Source: a virus
DNA: 57,288 nucleotides
Direction: 5' to 3' (one strand)
Virus record (IMG/VR): IMGVR_UViG_3300020404_002135
Span: 1 to 57,288 of that record
Made by a program: the position numbers and the translations under genes. Below, piece by piece: positions 36,336-44,623 of the stretch (position 1 is the first letter of the stretch; every line of letters starts with the position of its first letter). The notes below the pieces were generated by a model. It did no database searches and had not been told where the DNA came from. It was given only the letters and a program-made list of their open reading frames with translations.

Positions 36336-37490
36336 ATGTCTGTATCAATATCAAAGGCAGGACCATTTTTTGCTTCAGGACCTATAACTTTTAGTGAGTT
36401 AAGGAGAACTTTTAGAGCACAGTCTCGTAAAACTACTGCTAGTGGGTCTGAAACTTTTGCTTCCGATGTTGCTCCTATTAGTATGTCAGAGTTGAAGAGA
36501 GATACAAATCCCACTAGTGCAAACCCAATAGTTCCAGATGCTACAGAAAATTCTTCAATAGGTTCTGTTAGCGATGTTACTTTGTCTCAATTTAGAAATA
36601 GTATAAAATTTTATTATATTCAACAAACTGGATCTGATATCTATTTTGATATTGATGCATTAACTTGGAACAATAATCTATCAAAAACTATAAACAAAAC
36701 AATGTTTATAGATGGAAGTATAGGTTCTGATAATGCACTTTCTGCTGCAGCTGCATTTGAACAGTCTCCTGCATATAATATTTTATTTGATGTTTCTGGA
36801 ACTATCAAGGGTGGTCCAGGATTGGGTGGTGGAAAACCTGGTAATGTATCAATTACTGGACAGACTGGTGGAACTGCACTTTCGATTATTTCAACTGGTG
36901 GAGAAAATTTAGTTGTAAATATAAGATCTTCCGCAAGAATTTATGGTGGAGGTGGTGGAGGAGAGAAAGGTGCTACTGGAGCTCAAGGTGCTACTGGATT
37001 ATGCCAAGACTTTGAAACTGTTCGGGACTGTAATAGTTGCCCTGATTGCCCAGAGGGATGGACATCAACAAGTGGTTGTTACTCTGGAGGAGAGTGTAGT
37101 AGACGAAGAGCTTGTAACTGGTGGGGAAGTTGTTGGTTTATCACGACTGGTTGGTGGAGATTTGATGACTGTCTTAATGAATATGAGGTAGCTGGTGGAC
37201 TCGGTGGAGAAGGTGGCGATGGTGGTACTGGAAGAGGATTTGGAAATGAGTCTGGTGCATTACAAGGAGATAACGGTGGATCACCTGATCCTGATAATGG
37301 TTGTAACTCTACTCAAGGACAACCAGGAGAAGTAGGTGGAGCTGGTGGAGAGTGGGCACTAGCAGGTGGTGATACTAACGCTTCTGGTACGGGCGGATTA
37401 GCAGGAAAAGCAATTGCAGGAACAAGTTATTCTGTAATAGGATCTATTAGTTCTACTACAATTAAGGGGGATTATCCTGCCACAACTTGA
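36336..37490 (+). CDS. Glycine-rich adhesin-like protein with Cys/Trp-rich insert
   Basis: 384 residues. The N-terminal half includes two 'ITFSELRRTF' / 'VTLSQFRNSI' type repeats that look like attachment motifs. From about 165 on there are poly-Gly loops (GGPGLGGGKPG, YGGGGGGE, GGLGGEGGDGGTG) like those of T-even gp38 adhesins and similar tip proteins. Between Gly blocks sits an insert of about 60 residues (225-285) with nine Cys and seven Trp. Position after the fibres fits a tail-tip receptor-binding protein. A perfect late box precedes it. Confidence 0.7.
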   Translation: MSVSISKAGPFFASGPITFSELRRTFRAQSRKTTASGSETFASDVAPISMSELKRDTNPTSANPIVPDATENSSIGSVSDVTLSQFRNSIKFYYIQQTGSDIYFDIDALTWNNNLSKTINKTMFIDGSIGSDNALSAAAAFEQSPAYNILFDVSGTIKGGPGLGGGKPGNVSITGQTGGTALSIISTGGENLVVNIRSSARIYGGGGGGEKGATGAQGATGLCQDFETVRDCNSCPDCPEGWTSTSGCYSGGECSRRRACNWWGSCWFITTGWWRFDDCLNEYEVAGGLGGEGGDGGTGRGFGNESGALQGDNGGSPDPDNGCNSTQGQPGEVGGAGGEWALAGGDTNASGTGGLAGKAIAGTSYSVIGSISSTTIKGDYPATT

Positions 37491-37504
37491 CAATATATAA
37501 TATT

Positions 37505-37825
37505 ATGGAACCGACTGAACCATCATTTGTTGAAAAAACGAAGAATTTTGCAAATTTTTCATGGGATATAATGAATTATCTCAGAAAGAATGGAGCTGAT
37601 GCTTTAGTTGTATCTAATGAAACTTATGAGATTAGACATGAGATTTGTAAATCATGCGAAATGTGGATAAAGAAAAAAGATATGTGTGCAGAATGTGGAT
37701 GTTTTATACCTGCCAAGGCTAGAGTTGTATTAGAGTCTTGCCCATTAGATAAATGGTCTCAAGATAGGGATGGGTGGGAAGATGCACTCAAAAAAATTTC
37801 TGATAAGATAGACGAAGACAGTTGA
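37505..37825 (+). CDS. Small zinc-ribbon protein
   Basis: 106 residues from the ATG at 37505. A helical N-terminus (FANFSWDIMNYLRKNG) precedes two cysteine knuckles, CKSC and CAECGC (about residues 53-72), and a final RVVLESCPLDKW, together a zinc ribbon often seen as a small conserved protein near cyanophage tail genes. Function unknown; a DNA-, RNA- or structural zinc role cannot be separated. Confidence 0.75.
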   Translation: MEPTEPSFVEKTKNFANFSWDIMNYLRKNGADALVVSNETYEIRHEICKSCEMWIKKKDMCAECGCFIPAKARVVLESCPLDKWSQDRDGWEDALKKISDKIDEDS

Positions 37826-37842
37826 GATAGTGGCACAGGCAT

Positions 37843-37871
37843 TTGCAAATTGAGGTTACGTTTGCTATAAT
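37843..37871 (+). promoter_or_regulatory. Sigma70 promoter with extended -10 before helicase
   Basis: TTGCAA (37843-37848, 4 of 6), 17 bases, TATAAT (37866-37871) preceded by TGC. The 14 bases from 37863 are identical to those at 193-206. Confidence 0.75.
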
Positions 37872-37892
37872 AAGTGTAACGAAACAGATTTA

Positions 37893-39074
37893 ATGCAATT
37901 ACGTCCACATCAAATTGATTCTTTGGTTGCTATGCAGTCCAACACTAAGGGACAAGTTATTGTTCCTACTGGTGGTGGTAAAACAATGTGCATGATTGAA
38001 GATGCGATTTTTCAGTTTCGTACTTCTCCAAAGACCATTGTGGTAGTTGCACCTCGCATATTACTTGCAAAGCAGTTATGCTCAGAGTTTCGCGAAATGA
38101 TTGACATTCATCCTGATGATGTAATGCATGTTCACAGTGGCGATCTAACGGGTAAGAGTTTGTATTTCTGCAGTACTCAAGTAAATGATATCAAGTTATT
38201 TACTTTTGCAAAGAAGAGAAATACTCTTATCTTTACTACATATCATTCATTACATAAGATCGTAGAGAGTGGCATCAATGTGGATACAATCTACTTTGAT
38301 GAAGCACACAATGGAGTTCAGAAGAACTTTGTTGAAGCAGTAGAATACTTTTCAATGTATTCTGCAAGAGCATACTTCTTTACTGCTACACCAAAGCATT
38401 CTCTTACACCTCTTAAAGTTGGCATGAATGATGCTGATATCTTTGGTAATGTTATTTGCCAAGTACCTGCACCTAAATTAGTAGAGGAAGGACATATCTT
38501 ACCACCAAAGGTTGCAGTATACAAGACAAGAATACTAGAGAAGGATGAGTTAGTTGTAGATGCTGATTGCGATCAAATGATCAATGCTCTTGATAACATT
38601 CAGAAGGACAAAGTATTGATATGTGCTAAGTCTACAAAACAGATTACTAACTTGATATCTCAAACTCCATTTGTCTGCGACTTACAAATGCGTGGATACA
38701 ACTGGATGTTTATTACTGCTAAGACAGGTGCTTTTATCAATGGTAAAAAGGTTAGCAGAGAAGAGTTCTTCAGAACACTTAATGAGTGGGGTGTAGATGG
38801 TACAAAGTTTGTTGTATTACATCATAGCATCCTCTCAGAGGGTATCAATGTAAAAGGTCTTGAGGCAGTATTGTTTATGAGATCTATGGACTACATTGGT
38901 ATTAGTCAGACTATTGGTAGAGTAATTCGTAAGGGTGCAGAGAACAAGGTTTATGGTCTTGTATGTGTTCCAGTTTACTCTAAAGTTGGTATTTCAACTG
39001 CAAGGAAGGTCGAAGCAGTTGTGGATACTGTATTCAACAAAGGACAAGCAGCTACCTCAGTTATCAGATCATGA
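37893..39074 (+). CDS. SF2 DEAH-box helicase
   Basis: 393 residues. Q-like RPHQ start, Walker A PTGGGKT near 26-32, FDEAH near 136-140, motif III FTATP near 162-166, motif V LSEGINVKG and motif VI QTIGRVIRKG near 350. It has the minimal two-RecA core with little extra, shorter than T4 UvsW (503 residues), so it is a UvsW-class DNA helicase by type but not clearly UvsW itself. It probably remodels branched DNA. A promoter lies just upstream and it is coupled to a 34-residue ORF and a methyltransferase. Confidence 0.88.
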   Translation: MQLRPHQIDSLVAMQSNTKGQVIVPTGGGKTMCMIEDAIFQFRTSPKTIVVVAPRILLAKQLCSEFREMIDIHPDDVMHVHSGDLTGKSLYFCSTQVNDIKLFTFAKKRNTLIFTTYHSLHKIVESGINVDTIYFDEAHNGVQKNFVEAVEYFSMYSARAYFFTATPKHSLTPLKVGMNDADIFGNVICQVPAPKLVEEGHILPPKVAVYKTRILEKDELVVDADCDQMINALDNIQKDKVLICAKSTKQITNLISQTPFVCDLQMRGYNWMFITAKTGAFINGKKVSREEFFRTLNEWGVDGTKFVVLHHSILSEGINVKGLEAVLFMRSMDYIGISQTIGRVIRKGAENKVYGLVCVPVYSKVGISTARKVEAVVDTVFNKGQAATSVIRS

Positions 39075-39175
39075 AAACAGACACACTATTAAGGATATAC
39101 AAAGTGGTTAGGGTAAAACCTAAACCCAAATATCCACCAGTTCGCAAACATTACAACATTCATAGTTACGGATGA
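39071..39175 (+). CDS. Basic micro-protein between helicase and methyltransferase
   Basis: 34 residues with ATGA overlaps at both ends (helicase stop and methyltransferase start), so it may exist to pass ribosomes along the operon, or as a real peptide. It is rich in Lys, Pro and Tyr (VRVKPKPKYPPVRKHY). No family recognised; a conserved counterpart in relatives would decide. Confidence 0.5.
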   Translation: MKTDTLLRIYKVVRVKPKPKYPPVRKHYNIHSYG

Positions 39176-40260
39176 GAGACACAATTTTATACGGAGATTG
39201 TCGAGAGACACTCAAACAATTTGATGAACAGGCAAGGGTGTGTGTAACATCCCCACCTTACTATGGTTTACGTGATTACGGAACTGCTACTTGGATAGGT
39301 GGAGATCCTAATTGCGATCATAGAAAAAAGGGTAAGCAAGGTTCAAATTGTATTACTGGTCATAAAAATGCCGACATCATGGGTGGTGTTGGAGATTACA
39401 TATACAAAACAGTGTGCCCTAAGTGTGGTGCAGTAAGACAAGATGATCAAATCGGATTGGAAGAGACTCCAGAAGAGTACATTGATCAATTAGTAAACGT
39501 ATTTAAGGAGGTTCGCAATGTGCTTACAGATGATGGAACTTGTTGGGTTAATCTTGGGGATAGTTACTATAATTACAGACCTGGAAGAGGACAAGGATTG
39601 GTTAAGCAAAGTGTCTCTGCTACAAAACAAGACCTACCAGATGTGTGTCCTCGCAGAGGAAATAGACTCGAAGGACTTAAAGAAAAAGATCTTATTGGAA
39701 TCCCATGGATGTTCGCATTCGCAATGCGAGCAGACGGATGGTATCTAAGACAAGATATCATATGGCACAAACCTAATCCCATGCCCGAATCTGTACGCGA
39801 CAGGTGTACAAAAGCACATGAGTACATTTTTTTATTCAGTAAAAATAGGAAGTATCATTATGACAACGAAGCAATCAAAGAACCCGCAAAAGATTGGGGC
39901 ACTAGGAATCGCACTCAAGGCAAGTATCATAATCCTGGCACTGGTTTATCCCCTCACACAGGGTTAACTAAAAGTTATGCTACAAAAAATAAAAGATCTG
40001 TCTGGTCGGTAACAAATAAACCATACAAAGGTGCACACTTTGCTGTATTTCCACCTGAGTTAATCGAACCATGTATCAAAGCAGGAAGCGAGAAGGGAGA
40101 CATAATTTTAGATCCTTTCATGGGATCAGGTACTACTGGAATGGTAGCAAAACAATTAGGTAGAGATTACATAGGTTGCGAACTTAATGAAGAGTATGGT
40201 AAACTAATACAACAACGTGTGACAGATTACAAAGTGTCCATTATGGACATTGTTGGATGA
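39172..40260 (+). CDS. Orphan DNA methyltransferase (beta-class, N4-C or N6-A)
   Basis: 362 residues. Motif IV TSPPYYGLRDYG (about 26-37) comes before motif I DPFMGSGTTG (about 318-327), the beta-class order. Zinc-type ligands (CDH near 45, CPKCG near 83-87) and the block QIGLEETPEEYIDQLVNVF match a family of phage and bacterial site-specific methylases. No cognate nuclease is adjacent, so it probably protects phage DNA from host restriction or marks it. Substrate base cannot be decided from the SPPY motif with certainty. Confidence 0.9.
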   Translation: MRDTILYGDCRETLKQFDEQARVCVTSPPYYGLRDYGTATWIGGDPNCDHRKKGKQGSNCITGHKNADIMGGVGDYIYKTVCPKCGAVRQDDQIGLEETPEEYIDQLVNVFKEVRNVLTDDGTCWVNLGDSYYNYRPGRGQGLVKQSVSATKQDLPDVCPRRGNRLEGLKEKDLIGIPWMFAFAMRADGWYLRQDIIWHKPNPMPESVRDRCTKAHEYIFLFSKNRKYHYDNEAIKEPAKDWGTRNRTQGKYHNPGTGLSPHTGLTKSYATKNKRSVWSVTNKPYKGAHFAVFPPELIEPCIKAGSEKGDIILDPFMGSGTTGMVAKQLGRDYIGCELNEEYGKLIQQRVTDYKVSIMDIVG

Positions 40261-40266
40261 ACACTC

Positions 40267-40275
40267 TGTTATAAT
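40267..40275 (+). promoter_or_regulatory. Extended -10 promoter
   Basis: TGTTATAAT, a full extended -10, starts seven bases after the methyltransferase stop and 26 bases before the next ATG. A TGGACA is 20 bases upstream of the -10, which is too far for a good -35. Confidence 0.55.
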
Positions 40276-40301
40276 GAATATATAATTAAAAGGAAACTTC
40301 T

Positions 40302-40442
40302 ATGAAAATCAAAGTACAACTAATAGTAGCAGGAAAACTTTTTGATGAAGTAGTTAATGCTGCAAACTATGCTGACGCACAACAGGTTGCTCTTGCAAGA
40401 AACCCAAATGCAACTATTGTTTCTACAACAGCAGTACTTTAA
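40302..40442 (+). CDS. Small cyanophage protein, unknown
   Basis: 46 residues, AGGAA Shine-Dalgarno at 40290-40295. Beta-strand start (MKIKVQLIVAGKLFDEVV) followed by an Ala-rich helix with ADAQQVALARNPNA, a pattern I associate with short conserved cyanophage proteins. Overlaps the next gene by one base. Confidence 0.7.
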   Translation: MKIKVQLIVAGKLFDEVVNAANYADAQQVALARNPNATIVSTTAVL

Positions 40443-40663
40443 TGGCTTTAACTCCCGAACAAAAAGAACTTAGAGCAATCGCAAGGTTCTATCAAGATTC
40501 TAAAATGGGATTTGCTACCAATGATGGATACTATGGAGTGCCATCAGATGGTAAAAAAATAGCAGTTATACATGATGGAGAAATCCTAAAATTTTGTCGC
40601 AATGAATCCTCTGCGAAAAATTTTGTACTACAACACAAAAAATCTAAGAAAAAGAAACAATGA
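40442..40663 (+). CDS. Small basic-tailed protein, unknown
   Basis: 73 residues. Residues 15-60 look like a small alpha/beta fold (DGYYGVPSDGKKIAVIHDGEILKFC), the tail is nearly all Lys. Co-transcribed with the genes on both sides by 1- and 4-base overlaps. No family recognised. Confidence 0.7.
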   Translation: MALTPEQKELRAIARFYQDSKMGFATNDGYYGVPSDGKKIAVIHDGEILKFCRNESSAKNFVLQHKKSKKKKQ

Positions 40664-40857
40664 AAGAACAAGAAAGATGGGATCGAGGTAAAAGTTTGTT
40701 AATAGAATCATTATACAAACCAGATTCTAAGTTGCGTGGTTGTGCACATAATCAAGATTGTTTCAACGAATTGATAGCAATACGTGATGAAGTAATAGAG
40801 TATGTAAAATCTATGGAAAATCCATACTCTGTAACACCTCTTTCTAAGTGGAGATAA
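40660..40857 (+). CDS. Small helical protein, unknown
   Basis: 65 residues, ATGA-coupled to the preceding gene. Helical, with two Cys (GCAHNQDCF) in the middle that could form a disulfide or metal site. No family recognised. Confidence 0.65.
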   Translation: MKEQERWDRGKSLLIESLYKPDSKLRGCAHNQDCFNELIAIRDEVIEYVKSMENPYSVTPLSKWR

Positions 40858-40860
40858 CAT

Positions 40861-41208
40861 ATGGAAAAAGTGATTAAACCATGGGGACATTATGAAGTTT
40901 TATTGGATGAACCAAATTATAAAGTAAAAAGATTATACCTTAAACCAAATTGTGCATTTTCGTATCAATATCACAATTATAGACAAGAGTTTTGGGTTGT
41001 TGTACAGGGAGATGGAATAGTTATTGCAGATGGGTCTGAGTACGATGCAAAACCAAATCGCATATACGTTATTACGGAAACATCCCCACATAGAGCAAGG
41101 GCAGGGGATGAAGGAATGACTATTATTGAGACTCAAACTGGAGAGTGTAGAGAGGATGATATTGTAAGATTAATGGATGATTATGGGCGAGTAGGTACAA
41201 ACACGTAG
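40861..41208 (+). CDS. Cupin, mannose-6-phosphate isomerase type II-like
   Basis: 115 residues, a single cupin. KPWGHYEVLLD at the start, HNYRQEFWVVVQGDGIVI (metal-binding His and Glu), SPHRARAGDEG with a further His, and the end QTGECREDDIVRLMDDYGR match the C-terminal isomerase domain of bifunctional mannose-1-P guanylyltransferase/mannose-6-P isomerase. It would interconvert fructose-6-P and mannose-6-P, feeding sugar nucleotides. A related sugar gene (dehydratase) lies at 42923. Stand-alone size is about a quarter of the bifunctional enzyme. Confidence 0.8.
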   Translation: MEKVIKPWGHYEVLLDEPNYKVKRLYLKPNCAFSYQYHNYRQEFWVVVQGDGIVIADGSEYDAKPNRIYVITETSPHRARAGDEGMTIIETQTGECREDDIVRLMDDYGRVGTNT

Positions 41209-41339
41209 GTATAAATTTTTCTTAATATTATCAGGTTTTTTTAACATTTGATGCCTAAATATTTTCAGAATTAGGATAGACAAGATGCACTAAACCTTAT
41301 TCGTTATTCTTTTATTATACTATTCCTTGGAGACAATTA

Positions 41340-41483
41340 ATGCATAACTTAATTCCCTTTAATCAGTTAGCGGGTGAAAATAATGACCCTCATAACGATA
41401 AAATCACAGAGTACTACGAATGCTTAATTGACTGCGAAGATGATCATCACATCTGTAAACGTATCTGTAGGGAGGTTTTTTAA
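41340..41483 (+). CDS. Four-cysteine micro-protein
   Basis: 47 residues. Two CxxxC pairs near the end (C28, C32, C39, C43 with His between) look like a helical hairpin holding disulfides or a metal. A TTGGAGAC Shine-Dalgarno precedes it. The 131 bases before it contain T-rich tracts, a CTAAATA late-like box (41255-41261) and a TATACT (41316-41321) without a good -35. Confidence 0.65.
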   Translation: MHNLIPFNQLAGENNDPHNDKITEYYECLIDCEDDHHICKRICREVF

Positions 41484-41539
41484 TTCAAAGATGATAAAGT
41501 ATCAGCATCCCCCTTAAAGAAAAATCTAATAACCTAACA

Positions 41540-41568
41540 AACCCTTGACTTTTTTAGTTAAGGGTTTT
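41540..41568 (+). terminator. Hairpin terminator overlapping a promoter
   Basis: AACCCTTGAC (41540-41549) pairs with GTTAAGGGTT (41557-41566) with one G-T pair around a TTTTTTA loop; a short T run follows. It is AT-richer than the other terminators and probably leaky. Confidence 0.6.
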
Positions 41569-41573
41569 ATAAT
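41545..41573 (+). promoter_or_regulatory. Sigma70 promoter built into the hairpin
   Basis: TTGACT (41545-41550, 5 of 6), exactly 17 bases, TATAAT (41568-41573). The -35 is the 5' arm of the hairpin. It serves a small gene and cpeT. Confidence 0.8.
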
Positions 41574-41592
41574 TGGAGAAACAATTTACTAA

Positions 41593-41772
41593 ATGTTTAA
41601 TCCAGTGTCTTTTGTAAAAAATGTAAGAACATCCTACAGTAGATTCTTACAAAAAAACGTACAAGAAGTAGAAGTGCAATTTATGGATGAAGATCCTGCA
41701 TGGATTCCATATGACACACTGATCTCTATGTTATCAAAGTTTGGCATACAAGATGAGTATACAGAGACTTAG
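41593..41772 (+). CDS. Small protein before cpeT, unknown
   Basis: 59 residues. Basic start (FVKNVRTSYSRFLQKNV) and a middle with MDEDPAWIPYDTLISML. Overlaps the cpeT start by 20 bases in another frame, so the two are co-expressed from the promoter at 41545-41573. No family recognised. Confidence 0.65.
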   Translation: MFNPVSFVKNVRTSYSRFLQKNVQEVEVQFMDEDPAWIPYDTLISMLSKFGIQDEYTET

Positions 41773-42271
41773 AGAGTTATTGATAGGAACATTTGATAAT
41801 AAACGACAGGCATACCAAAATCCTACATTCTATGCTCATATTAGACTAATACATAAAGATATTGGTAATAATTTGATATATGGAGAACAGGCATATACAT
41901 ATGAACAGGGTAGACCATATCGACAATTTATTATTGAACCTGTGATAGATGGGCAACTAATGAAAGTAAAAAACTATGATATCAAAGAAAAGAACAGATT
42001 TACTGGATTTAAAAATCTGGACAACATTACTCCAGACGATTTATATCATAACACTGGTTGTGACCTACTATTCAATCAAGTAGATTATAACACCTTTACT
42101 GGTGGTTTATATGGATGTGATTGCATGGTAAGAGACTCATACGTTCAAAGTAGAGTTCAAGTTACAACCACTACATATACTACAATAGATATTGGATACT
42201 CCAAAACTACAAATGAAAAAGTTTGGGGATCTGATTATGGACCTTTTGAATTTGATAGACTAAATGCTTGA
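41753..42271 (+). CDS. cpeT: CpeT/CpcT-type phycobiliprotein lyase
   Basis: 172 residues from the ATG at 41753. GTFDNKRQAYQNPTFYAHIRLIHK at the start, PYRQFIIEPV, NTGCDLLFN, GCDCMVRDSYVQSRV and the end WGSDYGPFEFDR are hallmarks of the CpeT/CpcT lyases, which attach bilin to phycocyanin or phycoerythrin beta subunits. Cyanophages often carry cpeT; with ho1 (44616) it would keep light harvesting or pigment turnover going during infection. The conserved Cys pair (GCDC) is kept. Confidence 0.92.
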   Translation: MSIQRLRELLIGTFDNKRQAYQNPTFYAHIRLIHKDIGNNLIYGEQAYTYEQGRPYRQFIIEPVIDGQLMKVKNYDIKEKNRFTGFKNLDNITPDDLYHNTGCDLLFNQVDYNTFTGGLYGCDCMVRDSYVQSRVQVTTTTYTTIDIGYSKTTNEKVWGSDYGPFEFDRLNA

Positions 42272-42920
42272 CATTACAATAAAAGATAATTACTTTCTAG
42301 ACGTTGAACACGTAAGAGAACTTGGTATTAGAAATAGATCATGGAGAATTTCTGATAAACCTGAGACAGGACCAGGATGGAGAGGATTAAGATCTGAGAA
42401 GTTTAAGAAAATAGGTTATGGAAGTAACGAAGAATTATTACAGATAGAGAAAGATATATTTGATTTTATATGGGAAGAGAGAAAACTTAAAGATTGGAGG
42501 TATCCAAGTTGGGAGGAGGATTTTCCAAGTGACTATTATGAAATGTATGATTTAGAACAACCATCTGTAGCAAATTCTCCTTTGTTAGACCCTATGATTA
42601 CAACATATTTTCATAGGAGTCCTGCAAACACAGTTGATATGTTGTATGATTTTCATTCAGACAGATTTCATAAAGATTATCTATCGTGTGCAGGGGTTAT
42701 ATTTCTAAATCCAGATCCCCCACCTTTAACAGGAACTTCAATTCTGGATAGTCGTAACATTCAGTTTGTTAACGTAGAAAACGTGTATAATAGATTGGTA
42801 GCTTATGATGGATATAATATCCACGGTCTATCTGGATGCTTTGGAAATAGTCCAAAGACTGATAGACTAACTATAGTATTCTTTATACACGAAAAAGCAT
42901 TAGCGAAAGCATTTATCTAA
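42264..42920 (+). CDS. Fe(II)/2OG-type oxygenase-like protein (DUF6445-like)
   Basis: 218 residues. The iron-site pattern is visible: FHSDRF (HxD, about 133-138) and a distal His in YNIHGLSGCFG with Arg in TDRLTIVFF about 15 residues on, as expected for the cosubstrate contact. This resembles DUF6445 proteins. Substrate unknown. It overlaps cpeT by 8 bases and sits beside a sugar dehydratase, so hydroxylation of a carbohydrate or protein partner is possible but unproven. Confidence 0.75.
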   Translation: MLDITIKDNYFLDVEHVRELGIRNRSWRISDKPETGPGWRGLRSEKFKKIGYGSNEELLQIEKDIFDFIWEERKLKDWRYPSWEEDFPSDYYEMYDLEQPSVANSPLLDPMITTYFHRSPANTVDMLYDFHSDRFHKDYLSCAGVIFLNPDPPPLTGTSILDSRNIQFVNVENVYNRLVAYDGYNIHGLSGCFGNSPKTDRLTIVFFIHEKALAKAFI

Positions 42921-42922
42921 TT

Positions 42923-43945
42923 ATGACAAAAGCACTTATTACAGGTGGAGCAGGTTTTATTGCACACCATACAATCAGTTACTTATTAAAACATACTGAT
43001 TGGGAGATTATTACTCTTGATAGATTAGATTATAGTGGTAATCTTAATCGTCTGCACGACATTATGCTATCATTTGATCCTGATGTTAGAAAACGTGTAA
43101 AGATCGTACATCATGATCTTAAGGCAGAACTCAATCCATTGGTCTGTAGCGAAGTAGGACAAGTGGATTATATCTTACACTTGGCAGCAGGATCTCATGT
43201 AGATCGTAGTATAGATTATCCTATGGAGTTCGTCATGGATAATGTTGTAGGAACTGCTAACATCTTAGAGTTTGCAAGAAAGCAAGACAATCTTGAAAGA
43301 TTTGTTTATTTCAGTACAGATGAAGTATTCGGTCCCGCACCTAATGGTATCAAGTATAAAGAGAATGATAGATATAACTCTACTAATCCATACAGTGCGA
43401 CTAAGGCAGGTGCAGAAGAGTTAGCAGTGGCATATGAGAATACATATAAACTTCCAATATACATTACCCATACTATGAATGTGTTCGGAGAGAGACAGCA
43501 CCCAGAGAAGTTTATTCCTATGTGTATTAAGAGAGCAAGAGATGGAGAAGTTATAACAATACATAGCGATAAGACTAGAACAATTCCTGGTTCAAGACAT
43601 TATATACATGCTGAAGATGTTTCATCAGCAGTATATTTCTTATTACAATACAAAGGAACATTTTTACCAACTTGGGGAAATGCAAAGTGCCCTAAGTTTA
43701 ATATTGTAGGATCAGAAGAACTAAACAATCTTGAATTAGCACAGATTATTGCTGATGCACAGGGTAAAGAACTGAAGTATGAGTTGGTTGATTTCCATTC
43801 TTCAAGACCAGGACATGACTTGCGATATGCATTAGATGGTGGTAAGATGAGAGAACTCGGTTGGACACCTGCTAAGTCAGTTCGCGAACGCATAGCAGAG
43901 GTTACTAACTGGACACTTAACAACCAGAGGTGGATTAAACTATGA
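42923..43945 (+). CDS. SDR sugar epimerase/dehydratase, dTDP-glucose 4,6-dehydratase-like
   Basis: 340 residues. NAD-binding TGGAGFIAHH at 8-17, FSTDEVFG near 129-136 and YSATKAGAEE (Tyr-x-x-x-Lys) near 152-161; the C-terminus SVRERIAEVTNWTLNNQRW is typical of the RfbB subfamily. It probably makes a 4-keto-6-deoxy sugar nucleotide, for glycan or LPS modification. The TDE triad residues support dehydratase activity. With the mannose isomerase cupin it suggests the phage remodels sugar pools. Confidence 0.85.
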   Translation: MTKALITGGAGFIAHHTISYLLKHTDWEIITLDRLDYSGNLNRLHDIMLSFDPDVRKRVKIVHHDLKAELNPLVCSEVGQVDYILHLAAGSHVDRSIDYPMEFVMDNVVGTANILEFARKQDNLERFVYFSTDEVFGPAPNGIKYKENDRYNSTNPYSATKAGAEELAVAYENTYKLPIYITHTMNVFGERQHPEKFIPMCIKRARDGEVITIHSDKTRTIPGSRHYIHAEDVSSAVYFLLQYKGTFLPTWGNAKCPKFNIVGSEELNNLELAQIIADAQGKELKYELVDFHSSRPGHDLRYALDGGKMRELGWTPAKSVRERIAEVTNWTLNNQRWIKL

Positions 43946-44154
43946 AGGACAATAACATAACTCATGAAGAATTCAAGAGTGTTGCAGATGATTTTTTTCA
44001 AAAGTACGACTATGTTAAACAAAATATGGATGGTAGTACCGAAGATATCATAAAGGTTGTTAATACTATTTGCAATGAGGTTCATTCTCAAAAAGATAGT
44101 AAGAGTAGTTTTTCAGTAGGATTCGCAGGAGATTATGAAAAAGATTCTGTTTAA
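43942..44154 (+). CDS. Small protein, unknown
   Basis: 70 residues, ATGA overlap with the dehydratase. Helical N-terminal 45 residues, then a Ser-rich SKSSFSVGFAGDY. Overlaps the next gene by 20 bases. No family recognised. Confidence 0.65.
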   Translation: MKDNNITHEEFKSVADDFFQKYDYVKQNMDGSTEDIIKVVNTICNEVHSQKDSKSSFSVGFAGDYEKDSV

Positions 44155-44470
44155 CATTAGAGAATTTGCGTGGATAGTAGCAGACGAAATCGCTGATTGG
44201 TTGTATCCATATAGGAACAGACTAACTCCAGAGGAAAGATTTGAAGTTAGGGTTAAAGAACCAATGACTGGTGAAATGTGGATGGTTGAGGAACTTATTC
44301 AACAAATGAATGAGAAGGTAGATAAGTTGCAAGATGATATGCTATATGTAAAAAATAAACTGGCAGAACATGAGAAATTACTTGAATTAAATCCAAAATT
44401 TAGAGTAAGAAAAGCAAGTGAAAGTTTCTCAGTTTCGGGATCAGTGCGGGGAAATGGTATAAATACTTAA
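44135..44470 (+). CDS. Coiled-coil protein, unknown
   Basis: 111 residues. Hydrophobic helical start (ILFNIREFAWIVADEIADWLYPY), a TPEERFEVRVKEPMTGEMWMVEELIQQMNEKV middle and a clear coiled coil at about 50-85. No family recognised. The late box at 44458 lies inside its 3' end. Confidence 0.65.
   Translation: MKKILFNIREFAWIVADEIADWLYPYRNRLTPEERFEVRVKEPMTGEMWMVEELIQQMNEKVDKLQDDMLYVKNKLAEHEKLLELNPKFRVRKASESFSVSGSVRGNGINT
44458..44465 (+). promoter_or_regulatory. T4-type late promoter box
   Basis: TATAAATA, exact, inside the last codons of the coiled-coil gene and 30 bases before the TTG start of the next. It would drive the small gene and ho1. Confidence 0.65.
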
Positions 44471-44494
44471 TTCACACCTTTAGAGGACAACGTT

Positions 44495-44623
44495 TTGGAG
44501 GACAAAAAAGCAGCCAAAAAGATTATCAAACTGGCAAAAAAACATCCTGAGTGGTATAGTGATAAGGATGTTTATTATGCTAAAATGATCAAAAAGAAAC
44601 TTAAGAAAAAGAAAAATGACTAA
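44495..44623 (+). CDS. Lys-rich micro-protein with TTG start
   Basis: 42 residues, TTG start with AGAGGA at 44482-44487. Half the residues are Lys; YSDKDVYYAKMIKKKLKKKK ends it. It overlaps the ho1 ATG by 8 bases, so it may act as a leader that couples translation into ho1. No family recognised. Confidence 0.55.
   Translation: MEDKKAAKKIIKLAKKHPEWYSDKDVYYAKMIKKKLKKKKND

Noticed and set aside
37487-37501. TTGACA next to TATAAT before the zinc-ribbon gene
   Set aside because: The two hexamers are only 3 bases apart, so they cannot serve one promoter.
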